From assembly GCA_038502445.1 (NCBI GenBank), contig JAHLJS010000007.1, positions 70,063,518-70,127,517 of the forward strand: a stretch of DNA of 64,000 nucleotides. The letters run 5' to 3'. The translations under genes were made by a program, and so were the position numbers. How positions within the stretch are numbered: position 1 is the stretch's first letter; every line of letters begins with the position of its first letter. The DNA comes from Eremochloa ophiuroides (taxonomy: Eukaryota > Streptophyta > Magnoliopsida > Poales > Poaceae). This document shows, piece after piece, positions 45,641 through 56,933 of the stretch. The notes beneath the pieces were generated by a model. The model saw only the letters and a list, made by a program, of their open reading frames with translations. It was not told where the DNA came from and did no database searches.

Positions 45641-46767
45641 TATGCACCCATCGGCTTCCAACCAACCCAGAAATTACACCTTCTAGAGAGCCCCAACGTA
45701 GGCTTCAAAATGCGATGAGGGAAGTTGTTAAGAAAGAGGTCTTGAAACTTTTGCATGCTGTGATTATTTATCCTGTTTCGCATAGTGAGTTGGTAAGCCC
45801 TGTTCAAGTTGTACCTAAAAAGGGTGGTATGACCATAGTTAAAAATGATAAAAATGAATTAATACCCCAGAGAACTATTACAGGATGGCGAATGTGTATA
45901 GATTATAAAAAACTCAATAAAGCAACCAAGAAAGATCATTTTCCGCTGCCCTTCGTTGATGAGATGTTAGAGCGTTTGGCAAATAATTCTTTCTTTTGTT
46001 TCCTTGATGGTTATTCTGAATATCACCAAATTCCTATCCACCCTGATGATGAAAGCAAAACCACTTTTACATGTCCTTATGGAACTTATGCTTATCGTAG
46101 AATGTCTTTTGGATTATGTAATGCACCTGCTTCTTTTCAAAGATGTATGATGTCTATATTTTCTAAAATGATAGAAGAGATCATGGAAGTTTTTATGGAT
46201 GATTTTTTAGTTTATGGAAAAACTTTTGATGATTGTCTAGAAAATCTAGATAAGGTTTTGCAGAGATGTGAAGAAAAGCACTTAGTCCTTAATTGGGAAA
46301 AATGTCATTTTATGGTTAGAGAAGGAATAGTGCTAGGACATTTAGTGTCTGAAAGAGGTATAGAGGTAGACAAGGCAAAAATTGAAGTAATTGAATAACT
46401 ACCTCCACCTATTAATATAAAAGGAATCCGAAGTTTTCTTGGTTATTGTGGTTTTTATCGCAGATTTATAAAAGATTTTTCACATATTGTTAGACCACTG
46501 ACTACCTTGCTAGCTAAGGATGTTCCTTTTGAATTTGATGATGCATGGTTAAAATCTTTTAATATTTTTAAAGAAGCACTTACATCAGCACCAATCATTT
46601 AACCCCTTGATTGGTCTTTACCTTTTGAAATTATGTGTGATGCTAGTGATTATGCTGTAGGGGCAGTATTAGGACAAACCAAAGATAAGAAGCATCATGC
46701 AATTGCTTATGCTAGTAAAACTATGACATGAGCACAACTAAATTATGCAACAACTAAAAAAGAACTC
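45641..46767 (+). pseudogene. Element F reverse transcriptase
   Basis: RT in phase with gag. Motifs in order: KLLHAVIIYPVSHSELVSPV, WRMCIDYKKLNKATKKDHFP, CFLDGYSEYHQIPIHPDDES, FGLCNAPASFQRCMMSIF, and the catalytic EVFMDDFLVYG (FMDD at 46192-46203). Stops lie at 46396 (TAA), 46600 (TAA) and 46729 (TGA), with no frameshift. The text is of Athila type. The enzyme would also serve the non-autonomous relatives if it was once active. Confidence 0.9.
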
Positions 46768-47020
46768 TTGCCTGTTGTTTTTGCTATTGATAAATTTAGA
46801 TCTTACTTAGTAGGAGCAAAAGTAATTGTTTATTTTGATCATGCTGCTTTAAAATATTTGCTCACTAAGAAAGATGCTAAACCTCGTTTGATAAGATGGA
46901 TTTTGTTACTCCAAGAATTTGACTCAGAAATTAAAGATAGAAAAGGAATAGAAAATCCAGTTGCTGATCACTTGTCTAGAATACACTTTGAGAAACCTCA
47001 GGAAATGCCTATTAATGACT
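46768..47020 (+). pseudogene. Element F RNase H
   Basis: It continues from FEIMCDASDYAVGAVLGQT (46627 onward) through NYATTKKELLPVVFAIDKFR to YFDHAALKYLLTKKDAKPRL and HLSRI. The catalytic D and E are visible. A single RNase H is present, unlike G. Confidence 0.85.
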
Positions 47021-48348
47021 CATTAAGAGATGACATGTTTTTTAAAGTGACCAAGTCAGACCCTTGGTACGCGAATATTGTCAACTTTATGGTTGCAAGT
47101 TATTTACCACCAGGGGACAATAAAAATAAGCTCATCTATGAAAGTCGTCTCCACATATGGGATCCACCATACCTCTTCAGAATTTGTTCAGATGGATTAC
47201 TTAGAAGATGTGTACCAGTAGCAGAGGGCATGCAGATCATTCAGAAATGCCACGCATCACCATATGGAGGTCATTATGGAGCATTCCGCACTCATGCTAA
47301 AATCTGGCAGAGTGGGTTCTTTTGGCCAACTATGTATGAAGACACCAAAGATTTTGTCTGGAGATGTGGATCATGTCAGAGGCATGGAAATATCAATGCA
47401 AGAGATGCTATTCCACTCACCAACAATCTTTAGATCAAGCTCTTTGATGTCTGGGGAATTGATTATATAGGACCATTTGTGAAATCAAGAAATTATGAAT
47501 ACATTCTGGTGGCAGTTGACTATGTATCCAAGTGGGTAAAAGCTATGCCATGTATGAATGCTGATTCCAAACATTCAAAGAAGATGTTCGAAGAGATTAT
47601 ATTTCCAAGGTTTGGAACACCAAGGATGGTTATTAATGACGGAGGGACACACTTCACTGATAAAAAGTTTCACCGATACTTGCAAGCTCATGGCATCTGT
47701 CACAATGTAGCTACTCCATACCATCCTCAGACAAGTAGCCAGGTAGAAACATCAAACAAACAGATCGAGAATATTCTACAGAAAATAGTAAATGAGATGG
47801 GTACTGCATGGAAGGACCGATTACCCGAAGCACTTTGGGCATATCGAACTGCATACAAGACACCTTTGGGTATGTCACCCTACCAGCTAGTATATGGTAA
47901 GACCTGTCATTTACCAGTGGAATTAGAGCATAAAGCTAACTAGGCTATTAAGAGATGGAATATGAACTTTGAAGCCGCCGGAGAAAAGAGAAAAATGCAA
48001 TTATCAGAATTAGAAGAATGGAGAGAAAAGGCTTATCACAATTCAAAGATCTATAAAAAAAGAACAAAAAGATGGCATGACAAGAGGATCAAGAAGAAGG
48101 AGTTTGCACCAGGAGATAAGGTATTACTTTTTAATTCCAGATTCAAATTATTCGGGCTTGGAAAACTACGAAGCAAATGGGAAGGACCATTTACGGTTGT
48201 GAATGCATCGCCACATGGAGCGGTAACTCTACAATCACACGCAGGTACATTATTCAAGGTAAATGGTCACCGACTTAAATTATTTTTAGAACCATTTAAT
48301 TCAGAAGTTGTTGACGAGCTAGACTTTGTCCAATTACCCACTTTTTAG
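47021..48348 (+). pseudogene. Element F integrase
   Basis: HHCC region (HASPYGGHYGAFRTHAKIW to CGSCQRH), catalytic core with GIDYIGPF, VINDGGTHFTDKKF and SSQVETSNKQIENILQ (D, D, E), then LPEALWAYRTAYKTPLGMSP and YGKTCHLPVELEHKA. A C-terminal GPY/F-like module follows (KLRSKWEGPFTVV). Stops lie at 47431 and 47941 (both TAG); the frame closes at 48346. No chromodomain is present. Confidence 0.9.
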
Positions 48349-48449
48349 TCCCATCATTATCCGTTACGAAAAATTATCGCGCGTCGCAACTAACAGGAAG
48401 TAGGAAGACTCTAGAAGCTTCACGAGCTCGGCCACCCAGGGAAGACACC

Positions 48450-48647
48450 TGGTGGGGCCAACCGGCGCCATAGTGGGGCCGGGCGGCACCCCCTATCCCC
48501 TCTCGTCCCGACTCAAGTTTCCTTTTCTTTCCCTATCTTTCCTAAACACAATCCCATAGATTCCCGATGCGTACGGATAATCTTTCGTACGAATCCTGTA
48601 GAACCTAAATTTGATCTTATCCTGTCTCCTGAAAACCCATATAAATA
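48450..48647 (+). promoter_or_regulatory. Putative internal promoter of element F
   Basis: TATAAATA at 48640-48647, about 86 bases before the start of the third ORF. Upstream (48450-48494) two GGTGGGGCC..GGCGCC-type GC blocks occur, the same word found ahead of the TATA box in the F LTRs. Promoter activity is inference. Confidence 0.5.
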
Positions 48648-48732
48648 CTCACCTATACCACCCTCAAATGCCATCCCATCATCATTGCCTTCCTCTCCTC
48701 GAAAGAAACTATCTAGTTTAGATCTAGTAGCA

Positions 48733-49422
48733 ATGGCAGGCGAAGCGGTCGTCGGCGCTGACTCCGGCAAGATTCAAGGCGACGACTCGAAGGCCATCGT
48801 CCTCGCGCAGCTGAAGCCCCTTGCCATCGTGCCGCCGAAGCATCTTGCTATGGTGCCCCAGCAGTTCGAGCAAGTCTACTACACGCATGCTCAGCCTGCT
48901 CTGCCATCGCCACCTGAGAGACTACTGCTAGAAGATGGTACCAGGGGGAAGCAGATCGCTATTCCCCGAGGCACCCCACTTCTTCCACATAGAGATAATG
49001 AGCGACTCCTGTCGGTCAAGACCGACAAGAACGGAACGCTGGTATGTGCGAAGTACACCACTACTTGCCCTGCCATCCAAGGAGTTCGTGCACGTCCAGT
49101 CCAAGTCTGCTACACTGAGTTCATACCACCTCCGCCCAAGAGACAGTGGGCTACATCTACATCAGCACTAGAGAAAGTCCCTAGACAGCCCCCGCTCTCT
49201 CTGCAAATCCTTAATGAGAAGATGGAAGCTCTCTCTAACACCGTTAGGGGTATAGAGAGGAATGAAGACTTAAGGAGTAAGATTATGAGCGACATGACTA
49301 AGCAGATAGAAGTCAATGTCAAGTTAATTCGTAGTCTCAAGCGCGAAAAAGATCAACTGAAAGAAGAGATTGGTGATCTTAAAGAAGAAATTAGGAAGCT
49401 CGCAAAGCAGGGGCAGCCTTAA
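48733..49422 (+). CDS. Third ORF of element F, coiled-coil protein
   Basis: 229 codons without a stop, from ATG 48733 (GTAGCAATGGCAGG) to TAA at 49420. The frame is open upstream but without another ATG. The N-terminal two thirds are Pro/Leu-rich (LKPLAIVPPKHLAMVPQQFE). The C-terminus (LNEKMEALSNTVRGIERNED to KEEIRKLAKQ) is a strong coiled coil. No signal peptide or membrane segment is seen, so an envelope role is not supported although the gene stands where Athila relatives have an env-like ORF. It is intact while gag-pol has five stops. I do not recognise the family. Confidence 0.7.
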   Translation: MAGEAVVGADSGKIQGDDSKAIVLAQLKPLAIVPPKHLAMVPQQFEQVYYTHAQPALPSPPERLLLEDGTRGKQIAIPRGTPLLPHRDNERLLSVKTDKNGTLVCAKYTTTCPAIQGVRARPVQVCYTEFIPPPPKRQWATSTSALEKVPRQPPLSLQILNEKMEALSNTVRGIERNEDLRSKIMSDMTKQIEVNVKLIRSLKREKDQLKEEIGDLKEEIRKLAKQGQP

Positions 49423-50345
49423 GTTGCCCTCATTATCTATGTAATAAGGCATGAGTGTGTTAGGTTTGATTATATTATTGAGTGTGCTAGATTTGATTTA
49501 TAATATTAAGTATGTTAGGTAAGCCTATTGAGCTAGGGCAGTCGTTAGCTCAGTCAGTTATCAGAGTTATATAGTATCGTTAATGAATAAAGTGCCTTAT
49601 TCTTTTTATTAATATTAATGTTTTAATCTACTCTACTCTCTATATTTTTGGTACGCATGTTGTCTCCACATGTTGTCTAGAAAAGTATGCAGGAAAATAA
49701 GTGTGGGGGAGGCACATCGCGACTATGGAAATCAATTCGCTCGGGAAAATCACGTAATTCGGAAGATAATCGAACCAGGACCTCATGCACCGAAGTGGAC
49801 CCCGTGGGACCACAGAGGCACGCCGCCCGGCGCCCTACCTGGGCCGGCCAGCCCCCTCTACACCCTCTGCATCCCCTTCTCGGTCATGGTCAGGTTTGAT
49901 CCCCATACAATATAATTGCATATGTTTCGATTTCCGTTTCGATTTGAATTAAAATTCATATGCTAAAATTACTTTTAAAAGAGAATAAGAAGATTGTTTA
50001 ATTCATACCTTAAGAATAAATTATATAACACTTTTCTAGGAATCATGTTACTATTGGAAATTATTTATAGGGACCCCATAATTGCTTAAGTCATTGTGAA
50101 ACATGATATAGTTGAATTATGAGAACTCAATCCCTGATGTTTTGTCTTTAGAGATTTTATTTCAAAAATTTAAATGATTAGTTATACCTCTCCTTTGTGG
50201 TAAAAATATTGTCCTACCTGAGCCATATATAGCATATAAGCCTGCTACATATAATACTTGTCTTTGTATTGAGTTTAGTCAACCTTTGTAACCCTTTGAA
50301 GGAATTTGTCATATTTTCGAATCAAGTGCCAATTCCACATAAGCA

Positions 50346-50366
50346 TTACTCTAATCCAGAGTAATA
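50346..50366 (+). ncRNA. Conserved 3'-region hairpin 1, element F
   Basis: Arms ATTACTCT and AGAGTAAT pair over eight bases, loop AATCC. Two pairs differ from those of B and pairing is kept. Confidence 0.5.
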
Positions 50367-50390
50367 GCGAGTCATTCTATTAAAAATGTT

Positions 50391-50413
50391 TTTCTCCTAC
50401 ACTGGGAGAAAAC
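50391..50413 (+). ncRNA. Conserved 3'-region hairpin 2, element F
   Basis: Arms TTTTCTCC and GGAGAAAA pair perfectly, loop TACACTG, the same loop as in A and D. Confidence 0.5.
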
Positions 50414-51171
50414 ACCAAAATAATTATATAGCAAAGTCACCAAATAATTGCTCCATGTTTTGTTAAAGTCTCTCAACTACTAAATTCAACAGAGGTATGA
50501 GCTATGCAAAAGAAGAAGGGAGTATAAAAAAATGGACAAGTGTCCGAAAAAATTAAAACAATGGGTACTTAAATACTCGCCTCTCTTGAAAAAAAAGAAA
50601 AAAGAAAGAGATAGCTCATACTCTCTGATTAAGCTCAGTTGTATAAAAGAGAGATTTATTTTCTCAAGGAGCAAGGTAGAATTAGGTTCACCATATTCCA
50701 CCAAATAAAGCTTGATTCGATTATATGCCTCATTTCTCTGTGGATTCATTGTTTGACTTTACAACAAATACAATGCAAGTATGTTTTCACATTTTACCTA
50801 CCTGAGATTCACATAAGCTTTTTAGAAGTAGGATAAAGAAGGAAATTTCATTAACGCCTTGGTAAGGATACAAAAATACCAGATATAGCAGCGATTCGAG
50901 AGTACTACAAAAGGAGAAGGTAAAGCTAAGTTTTTTTGCAAAATTACATACCCTCCAATTGACTTAACTAAAGGAAGAGAGTGATCTGTTTTCAAGCTAT
51001 TCTATTTTTCAACTACTCAAAGATTCATGGTAGACACTTTGAATTCCATAGTACATGCATGACTAGACTAGTTTTATATAATGCACTCTTAAGTTATGTT
51101 TTAAATGCTCCATTCTCTCTAAAGATCTTATATCTTGAAACCAACCTTTTTCTCGGGACATGCAAAAGCCT

Positions 51172-51186
51172 AAGTGTGGGGGTAAT
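51172..51186 (+). other. Polypurine tract of element F
   Basis: AAGTGTGGGGGTAAT abuts the 3' LTR. Confidence 0.88.
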
Positions 51187-52410
51187 TGTTGACACTTGCT
51201 ATCATCCAAATTTTATTATCAATTATCCCTGCAATAAACATGAACTTCCAGTAGAATTGGGTTATTACTGACAGATTCCACGAGTTTTGGTGAATTGTCT
51301 ATTTCCCAGGAGATTTTCCAGAAAAGCTTAAAAGAAGGATTAAAGTGCATAATTACCATGAAACTTGCACACGAAGGAAACATCATCACGAAGACCCTGG
51401 AAGAGTCCAGAACACACCCGAAGCAACCGGGCCCAAACCCCACAGGGTGGGGCCGGCCGGCGCCATGGTGGGGCCGGCCGGCGCCATGGTGGGGCCAGCC
51501 GGTGCCCCCTAGGGTTTCCTCCCCGCCGCCTTCTGGAGTCTTCTACCACCGCCTATTAGGAGTCATCTGGGACCTTGGTTAAGTCGGATTGATCTAAAGG
51601 CGCACGTGCATCCCACCGGCCTATAAATAGAGGGCCAGACCCCCCTGGAGGAGAGCCAGATCAAGAGATGAAGACCCTGAAGCATTAGATAGATATCCAC
51701 TAGATCTAGGCTAGCAATCAAGAGAGAGATTAGAGAGATAGAGTAGATGAGTAGAGATTCGGAGGAGTCCCGGCCTGTCGGAGCTTCTTCGTAGCTGTGT
51801 TCGTCTGGATTCAGCTCCCTCGCTCGGAGTTGCGTTCTAAGCTACTTTTGTATTCAACATCCTGATTCAAGTAAGCATCTGTTCTTATTCGTTCTTAAGT
51901 TTACAACTCTATTTGAGTGCTTTGATCTTGGTAGCTCCTTGGTTGAAGTAGTAGTTTGTAGTGTAGACGTGGTGTCTGGGCTATAATTACTTGTGAATGT
52001 CCCCTGATTGGCCGGATAGTGGTAGATCGCGTAGGTGACAGCTGCGTTGAGTCCTCTGTAGTCCACTTCCCGTTGATAGGATCGATAGGTGTATAAGTGT
52101 CTGGTAGGAGGGAACTCTGATTTCGCCTCTTATTCATGTCACTGCCCGATTAGAATGATATTATTCAAAGTTTACCGGTTGTCGGATCTAGATAATCATT
52201 TGTTATCTCCTCATTCTTGATATTCTCTGGATTGATTGTATTATCGGGTTAAGAGCCAATAGACTTAGTTAGTATCACCTACTGTTCCTTTGGGTTCAAT
52301 ATTAAAACCGGGATTGTCTGGTGAAGTGCTACATCGGTATTTTATCTGTGAGCTTGCGGATACCTTGATAATAATAATCTTTAATAGAGTGCAGTTAATT
52401 TATGCCAACA
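51187..52410 (+). repeat. Element F 3' LTR
   Basis: 1224 bp, TGTTGACACTTG to TATGCCAACA. Three tandem 21-bp GC units at 51446-51508 where the 5' LTR has one, which accounts for its greater length. TATA at 51622-51629. Confidence 0.94.
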
Positions 52411-52415
52411 ATTGC

Positions 52416-53029
52416 AGACTATCATTCAGTCTGTCCATGAATAACTCCTGCCTTTTGGCGTCATCTTCAACTTCCTCGGGTGCATATCGTGATAGTTGTG
52501 TAAACTTGTCATGATACTCAGTGACTAGCATACTGCCTTGTTTCAGACTCTGAAATTCCTTCTTTTTCATCTTCAACAATCCCTCTGGCACATGATGAGA
52601 GCGAAAAGCATTGCGAAATTGTTGCCAAGTGAATGGCTGATTCTCAAGCTGACCAAAACGATAGGAATCCCACCAATCCAATGCAGCCCCTTGCAGTTGA
52701 CCAGATGCATACAATACTTTCTCTCTGTCATCACATTGGACAATCTCAAGTTGCCTCTCAATAGCACGAAGCCAATCATCGGCTTGCAGTGGTTCAGTGG
52801 TATGAGTAAAGACAGGTGGACGTCCTTTCAAAAATTCACCCCTCTTGTCACGAGCCTGAGGATGTGGATTTGCTTGTTGATTATTCTGCATATTCTGCAC
52901 ATTTTGAGCTAGTTGTTGCATGATCTGTGTTTGCATCATCATTAATTGTTCCATGGTGACAGGTGGTGGTGGTGGCGGCGGGTTCTCATTGTTGTCGCCA
53001 CCCCTTGCATTCCTCCTTGTGTCAACCAT
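52416..53029 (-). pseudogene. gag: Element E gag, N-terminal part
   Basis: Opens at ATG 53029 (MVDTRRNARGGDNNENPPPP) and runs without a stop to the F insertion. Pro-rich N-terminus, a Gln/Met/Asn-rich stretch, then the capsid domain with LQGAALDWWDSYRFGQ, NAFRSHHVPEGLLKMKKKEF and FTQLSRYAPEEV. It continues in phase at 30539. This half is undamaged except for the insertion. Confidence 0.88.
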
Positions 53030-54161
53030 CTGTATAACATATACCATATGAGCTCCACATGATCAAACTAGGAAGAATACTTGTTGTCTGATAGCATGAC
53101 ATGGATAGATGATAAGCAATAAGGAAAAGGATATTCATATATATATATATAAGGAAAAAGGTAACAATCTATAGTTCACTGCCTAGAAGGAAAGACAGCA
53201 GTGCAGAAAAACTGACATAACTCCTTCTCTGCAGAACCTCTGTGTGCAAACCATACATTTCTGGAAAGGGCTTGAAATTCACTACAACTTTCATTCAGAT
53301 CACATTCTCAGATTCTATCATTTACCTTGGCAAAAACAGACTTGAACCAGTGCTGTTCCTGTTTGCAGGCAGCACAGATAACTCAACTTGTAACTGCCAT
53401 ATCTCCCAAACTGTGATAGCTATCAGGGTAATTCCAGCAGTCTACTTGATTCCATGAATTTTTCATGATTTTTGAATGACTAGATTTTGAGATATGAACT
53501 GATAAGGACAGGTTGTTCAGGAAAACAGATTTGGACAGCAAGATAGGAGATAACCCAACTATTTATTCATCAATACCCTTACACCTTAAGCCTATTTTAG
53601 ATGATTGTGGACGTGTCCACAACTCATCACAGTCATGACAAAGATCCAAATCAACCATTTTGCATTATTACAAACATGCATGCATAGAGAAGCAAATGTT
53701 CACATCATGGACTCGACTCAAACTCGCTCTAGCGTTTTTTATTACATTTTATAAGACAGACTCCTAATGGTCCAGGGTAGTGCAGGTGTGTACATCTTCA
53801 TGACCACCTCTATTCCTTAGGCTCATCTTGCCTCTACTCCTCAGGTTGGTCTTGCTTTACAAGTTGCATCTCAAATTCATCCTCTTGGTTCCTTAGCAAG
53901 TCAACCAGGTGTGGGGGAACACTCTTGCCAAAGGTAAACCTTTGTCTCCGAACGGTGATGTGTTTGCGAGGAGTCAACTTGATGCGGGTCATCTATAGGT
54001 TTGAAAAGTTGAGGATTAGAACAAGAATAAAATTTTGCAACAGATATAGATAGAATATACGCAATAAATTTTATAGCAAATTAAAAACAACAAATATAAA
54101 AGGGGTTATGGTACTAGAGTACGCCCATTTCTATCTAGGTTGATCGTCCTATAGCCAGGAT
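53030..54161 (-). other. Element E leader between primer site and gag
   Basis: About 1.1 kb without a supported frame; it holds a short (AT)n run at about 53138-53150. It would be the untranslated leader. Confidence 0.55.
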
Positions 54162-54176
54162 AGCTTTGATACCCAT
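54162..54176 (-). other. Primer-binding site of element E
   Basis: Minus-strand ATGGGTATCAAAGC beside the LTR, resembling TGGTATCAGAGC, the complement of initiator tRNA-Met, with changes. Confidence 0.7.
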
Positions 54177-54177
54177 T

Positions 54178-55248
54178 TGTCGCACTCGGTTTTCCAAAGA
54201 AAACCAAGTACTCATATATATGTGCCCAGGATGTCCAAAACACACATATAATTCCAAAATTGCATAATATCAAAGTAAAGTATTTTATAACATCGAATAA
54301 TTCATTACATTATTGACACATAGTCTTTGCTCAACAGCAATTTATTACATAAGCGAAAACTAGCCCGTGCTGCCACAGGGACTCTGACTGGTGAACATCA
54401 TCTAGAAGTCTTGGGCGTCCTCGGAGAACTCCTCATATCCATCATCTGTTACCCATCCGGGATTTCATTGAATTTACAACAAGTGTAAGCGCACCATGCT
54501 TAGCAAGTATAACAAAGGGGTTCATGAGGCACAAAAGGCTTGACTCGGTTTGATAGCAATTCGCAATTTTAAGTTGATCATATTTTATTTATATTAATTC
54601 TACTTATAGTGAATAAACCCATCCCAGTTGTAATATTATAATTGAATCAATAGTTTATCAAATCATTAGCTTAAGGTAAAGCAAAAATATTAACCATGAA
54701 GGATCCAGGCCACTCGTGTCTGTGAGCACGGCTGATATATTAGATGAGAGAATTCTACAGAATTTGTACAACTTTACCCGCCGAGTCATGATTCCCATTT
54801 GCCAAGGGTCGCGAACCCCATTAGACCTCCTCTCTGGAAGAATGGCAGGGTTTCACTACGAAATCTTTCACTAGGCACCCTAACGAGTCAGTGGCCGCAA
54901 GGTTTCAATGGCAAGTGTGCACAGACGTATCCTCCTCAAAAACCAAATCATGTGTAAAGTGGTCGCAGCACAATACACGAGGCAGGAACATCCATGACCC
55001 CATGAGGCACCCCCTCTTGCGCCTTTCGGTAACCACTATCAAGCTAGAGACGCACTAGTTATATGATTAAGACCGGAGCCATTTAGTCCTTGGGGTTGTA
55101 CGAAACCTCCTGGGTGGCCGCTTCAGGATTAAGCCCCGAATACCTTGTTGCTCAAAAGCCTCATTTTATACATCATTCTATATACCATTAATCAAGTTAA
55201 ATAATTAATCTTGGTTCTGCGTGGCAGCAACTATCCAATGTGCATACC
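54178..55248 (-). repeat. Element E 5' LTR, part left of D
   Basis: TGTCGCACTCGG onward, matching 26273-27343 of the other LTR, ending with the target copy ATACC at 55244-55248. Confidence 0.92.
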
Positions 55249-56916
55249 TGTTGACAGATACTAACGCTATCAAAAGAATGTAGCCAAATCTATCCACTAG
55301 CAATGGTAACAATACTTCTCAACGCAATTACGGGGGTTGTCAATCCCTATGCTCAAGGTATGTGATTGTTGACACTTCTAACGTAGCTACTAGGAATAAA
55401 GGTATTTCTAGCAACGGCGCCAAAATGCTATGGGTAGCTCTAAAGGATAGGTGATGGGATTCTGCAAGCGCACAGAACTATCGTGTAGCAGTTTACCTGG
55501 GAGTACCAGGTGTCGAATTTATATTTTCCCAAAGGAAGGCGGGGTTTGTGACTCCAAGGATATGATAGTCAAGGATCTAGATATGGATAAATGGGGTAAG
55601 AACCTTAGTAAGGATAAATCAATGAAGTATAACTAAGGTGGAAACACACACTAGGTAGCTTTGGAGTTTTGGGGGAGAACTCTATCTCAGTAAAAGATTA
55701 AATGATTGTTATACCAAAGAGACTTCTATACTTGGGACACACAAAGTCCTAAACTTGCCGGGGTTCGACTGATTAGGCACCGTACGTCCCGAAGTCCTAC
55801 GCTTATACCGGATACTAGGCCGAACGTGGTGGAATACAGAGGATCCTAGGGCTGTCATCACCTACCACCTACCACTACTATCCGTGGGCCTAGCGGCACT
55901 CAAGGGTAAGCTATAGCCTAAGCACCTCGCTTAATCTATAAAACTTACTACTCTAACTCTTGCCAAGGAACTAGAGCACTCTAACCAAGCAATGAGCAAG
56001 TATAGAGCTACTTAAAGTAAAACAATAGTAATGAAGAAGGGGATCTTTATTACCGATAAGAGTGAAAAACACCATAGAGGAGGTCGCCGACAAGCCCGGC
56101 TCCACCACAGACTTCTTCCTTCTCCCGACTTCTCTCCAACACTCTACTCTCTAGTGTTTCTTTGTATTTCTCTAGTGGTGTTTCTACATGTTTCTCCCTT
56201 ACAAGTGAGGATCCTACCCCTATTTATAGTGTAGAAGTGCACCAGGGGTACTTGTAGGCGTGCTAGAAGGCGGTGGCGCGAAGGGGGCCAGGCGCCCCCT
56301 AAGGGGGCGAGCACCCGGTTGGATGCACCGCCTTGCATCCAACGGCCCTCCTTGCTCCCCGATGGTGGTTGCATGGTCGATTTGTGCCTTGGAAAGGCGG
56401 TTTGCAACCCCTGGGAGGATGTCAAGTGGGCCCTTCAATCCATGGCACTTCACTTGATCACCGTTGGATGAAAACCGACTTCAATTGATGGTGTAGATGG
56501 CTCCTAGACACCTTCCCTTGGATTGTGGACGTGGCAACCAACTTTGACAGGGCGGGCGCCCGGTTGATAGGGCCACCGGATCCCCGTGCCTTGTATCTGA
56601 GCCGTTGATGATGTTTCAACGTGCCATAGACCATTTGGGAGGGTGGCACACGGATCAGTGAGGTGGCAAGTGCCATTTGGCACTTTGGACAGGGCGGGCG
56701 CCCCCCTCTGGCTCCCATGTGGCAGCTGAGGTGCTGAGGTGTCTTCCCATGCTTTGATTTTGCTTGATTTCACCATTTTTCCTGCATACACAACATTTCT
56801 CCAAGGACATGTGGAACTAGGTAAGTTTCAAGGTGGGTTCTTTGCATTTCTTGTGGTTTTACCTTGATTATGGGTGAAATGTTGATGGTAAAATAGGGTG
56901 TTAGAGACCGTCAACA
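55249..56916 (-). repeat. Element D 3' LTR
   Basis: 1668 bp, TGTTGACAGATA to ACCGTCAACA. TATA (minus) at 56228-56221, GC palindromes around 56283, 56549 and 56691 upstream of it. Hairpin at 55919-55933 (arms TAAGC/GCTTA, loop GAGGT). Buried primer-like sequence at 55411-55429. Confidence 0.93.
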
Positions 56917-56933
56917 TACTCCCCCAAGCTAAC
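56917..56933 (-). other. Polypurine tract of element D
   Basis: Minus-strand GTTAGCTTGGGGGAGTA abuts the 3' LTR. Confidence 0.88.

Larger units (their letters stand above)
49423..51171 (+). other. Element F 3' noncoding region
   Basis: No coding frame. It holds a second polypurine-like tract AAGTGTGGGGGAGG at about 49700, GC blocks at 49821-49855, two hairpins (50346-50366 and 50391-50413) and blocks shared with A and B such as TTGAGTTTAGTCAACCTTT at about 50270. Confidence 0.7.
30545..52410 (+). mobile_element. Element F: Athila-like retrotransposon, interrupted by G
   Basis: LTRs at 30545-31726 and 51187-52410, tRNA-Asp primer site, gag split by G (31860-32240 and 44339 onward), a polymerase in one frame to 48348, a third ORF, a long 3' region and a polypurine tract. 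Reverse transcriptase with EVFMDDFLVYG and NLVLNWEKCHFMV-like text and integrase ending VYGKTCHLPVELEHKA are typical of Athila. Without G and one target copy it would be about 9.8 kb. Confidence 0.93.

Noticed and set aside
48733..49422. Third ORF of F as an envelope gene
   Set aside because: No signal peptide, membrane segment or envelope-like motif can be seen; only the position fits.
55411..55429. Primer-site-like sequence in the LTR as the working primer site
   Set aside because: It is inside both LTRs; the exact tRNA-Asp complement directly follows the LTR at 60492-60509.
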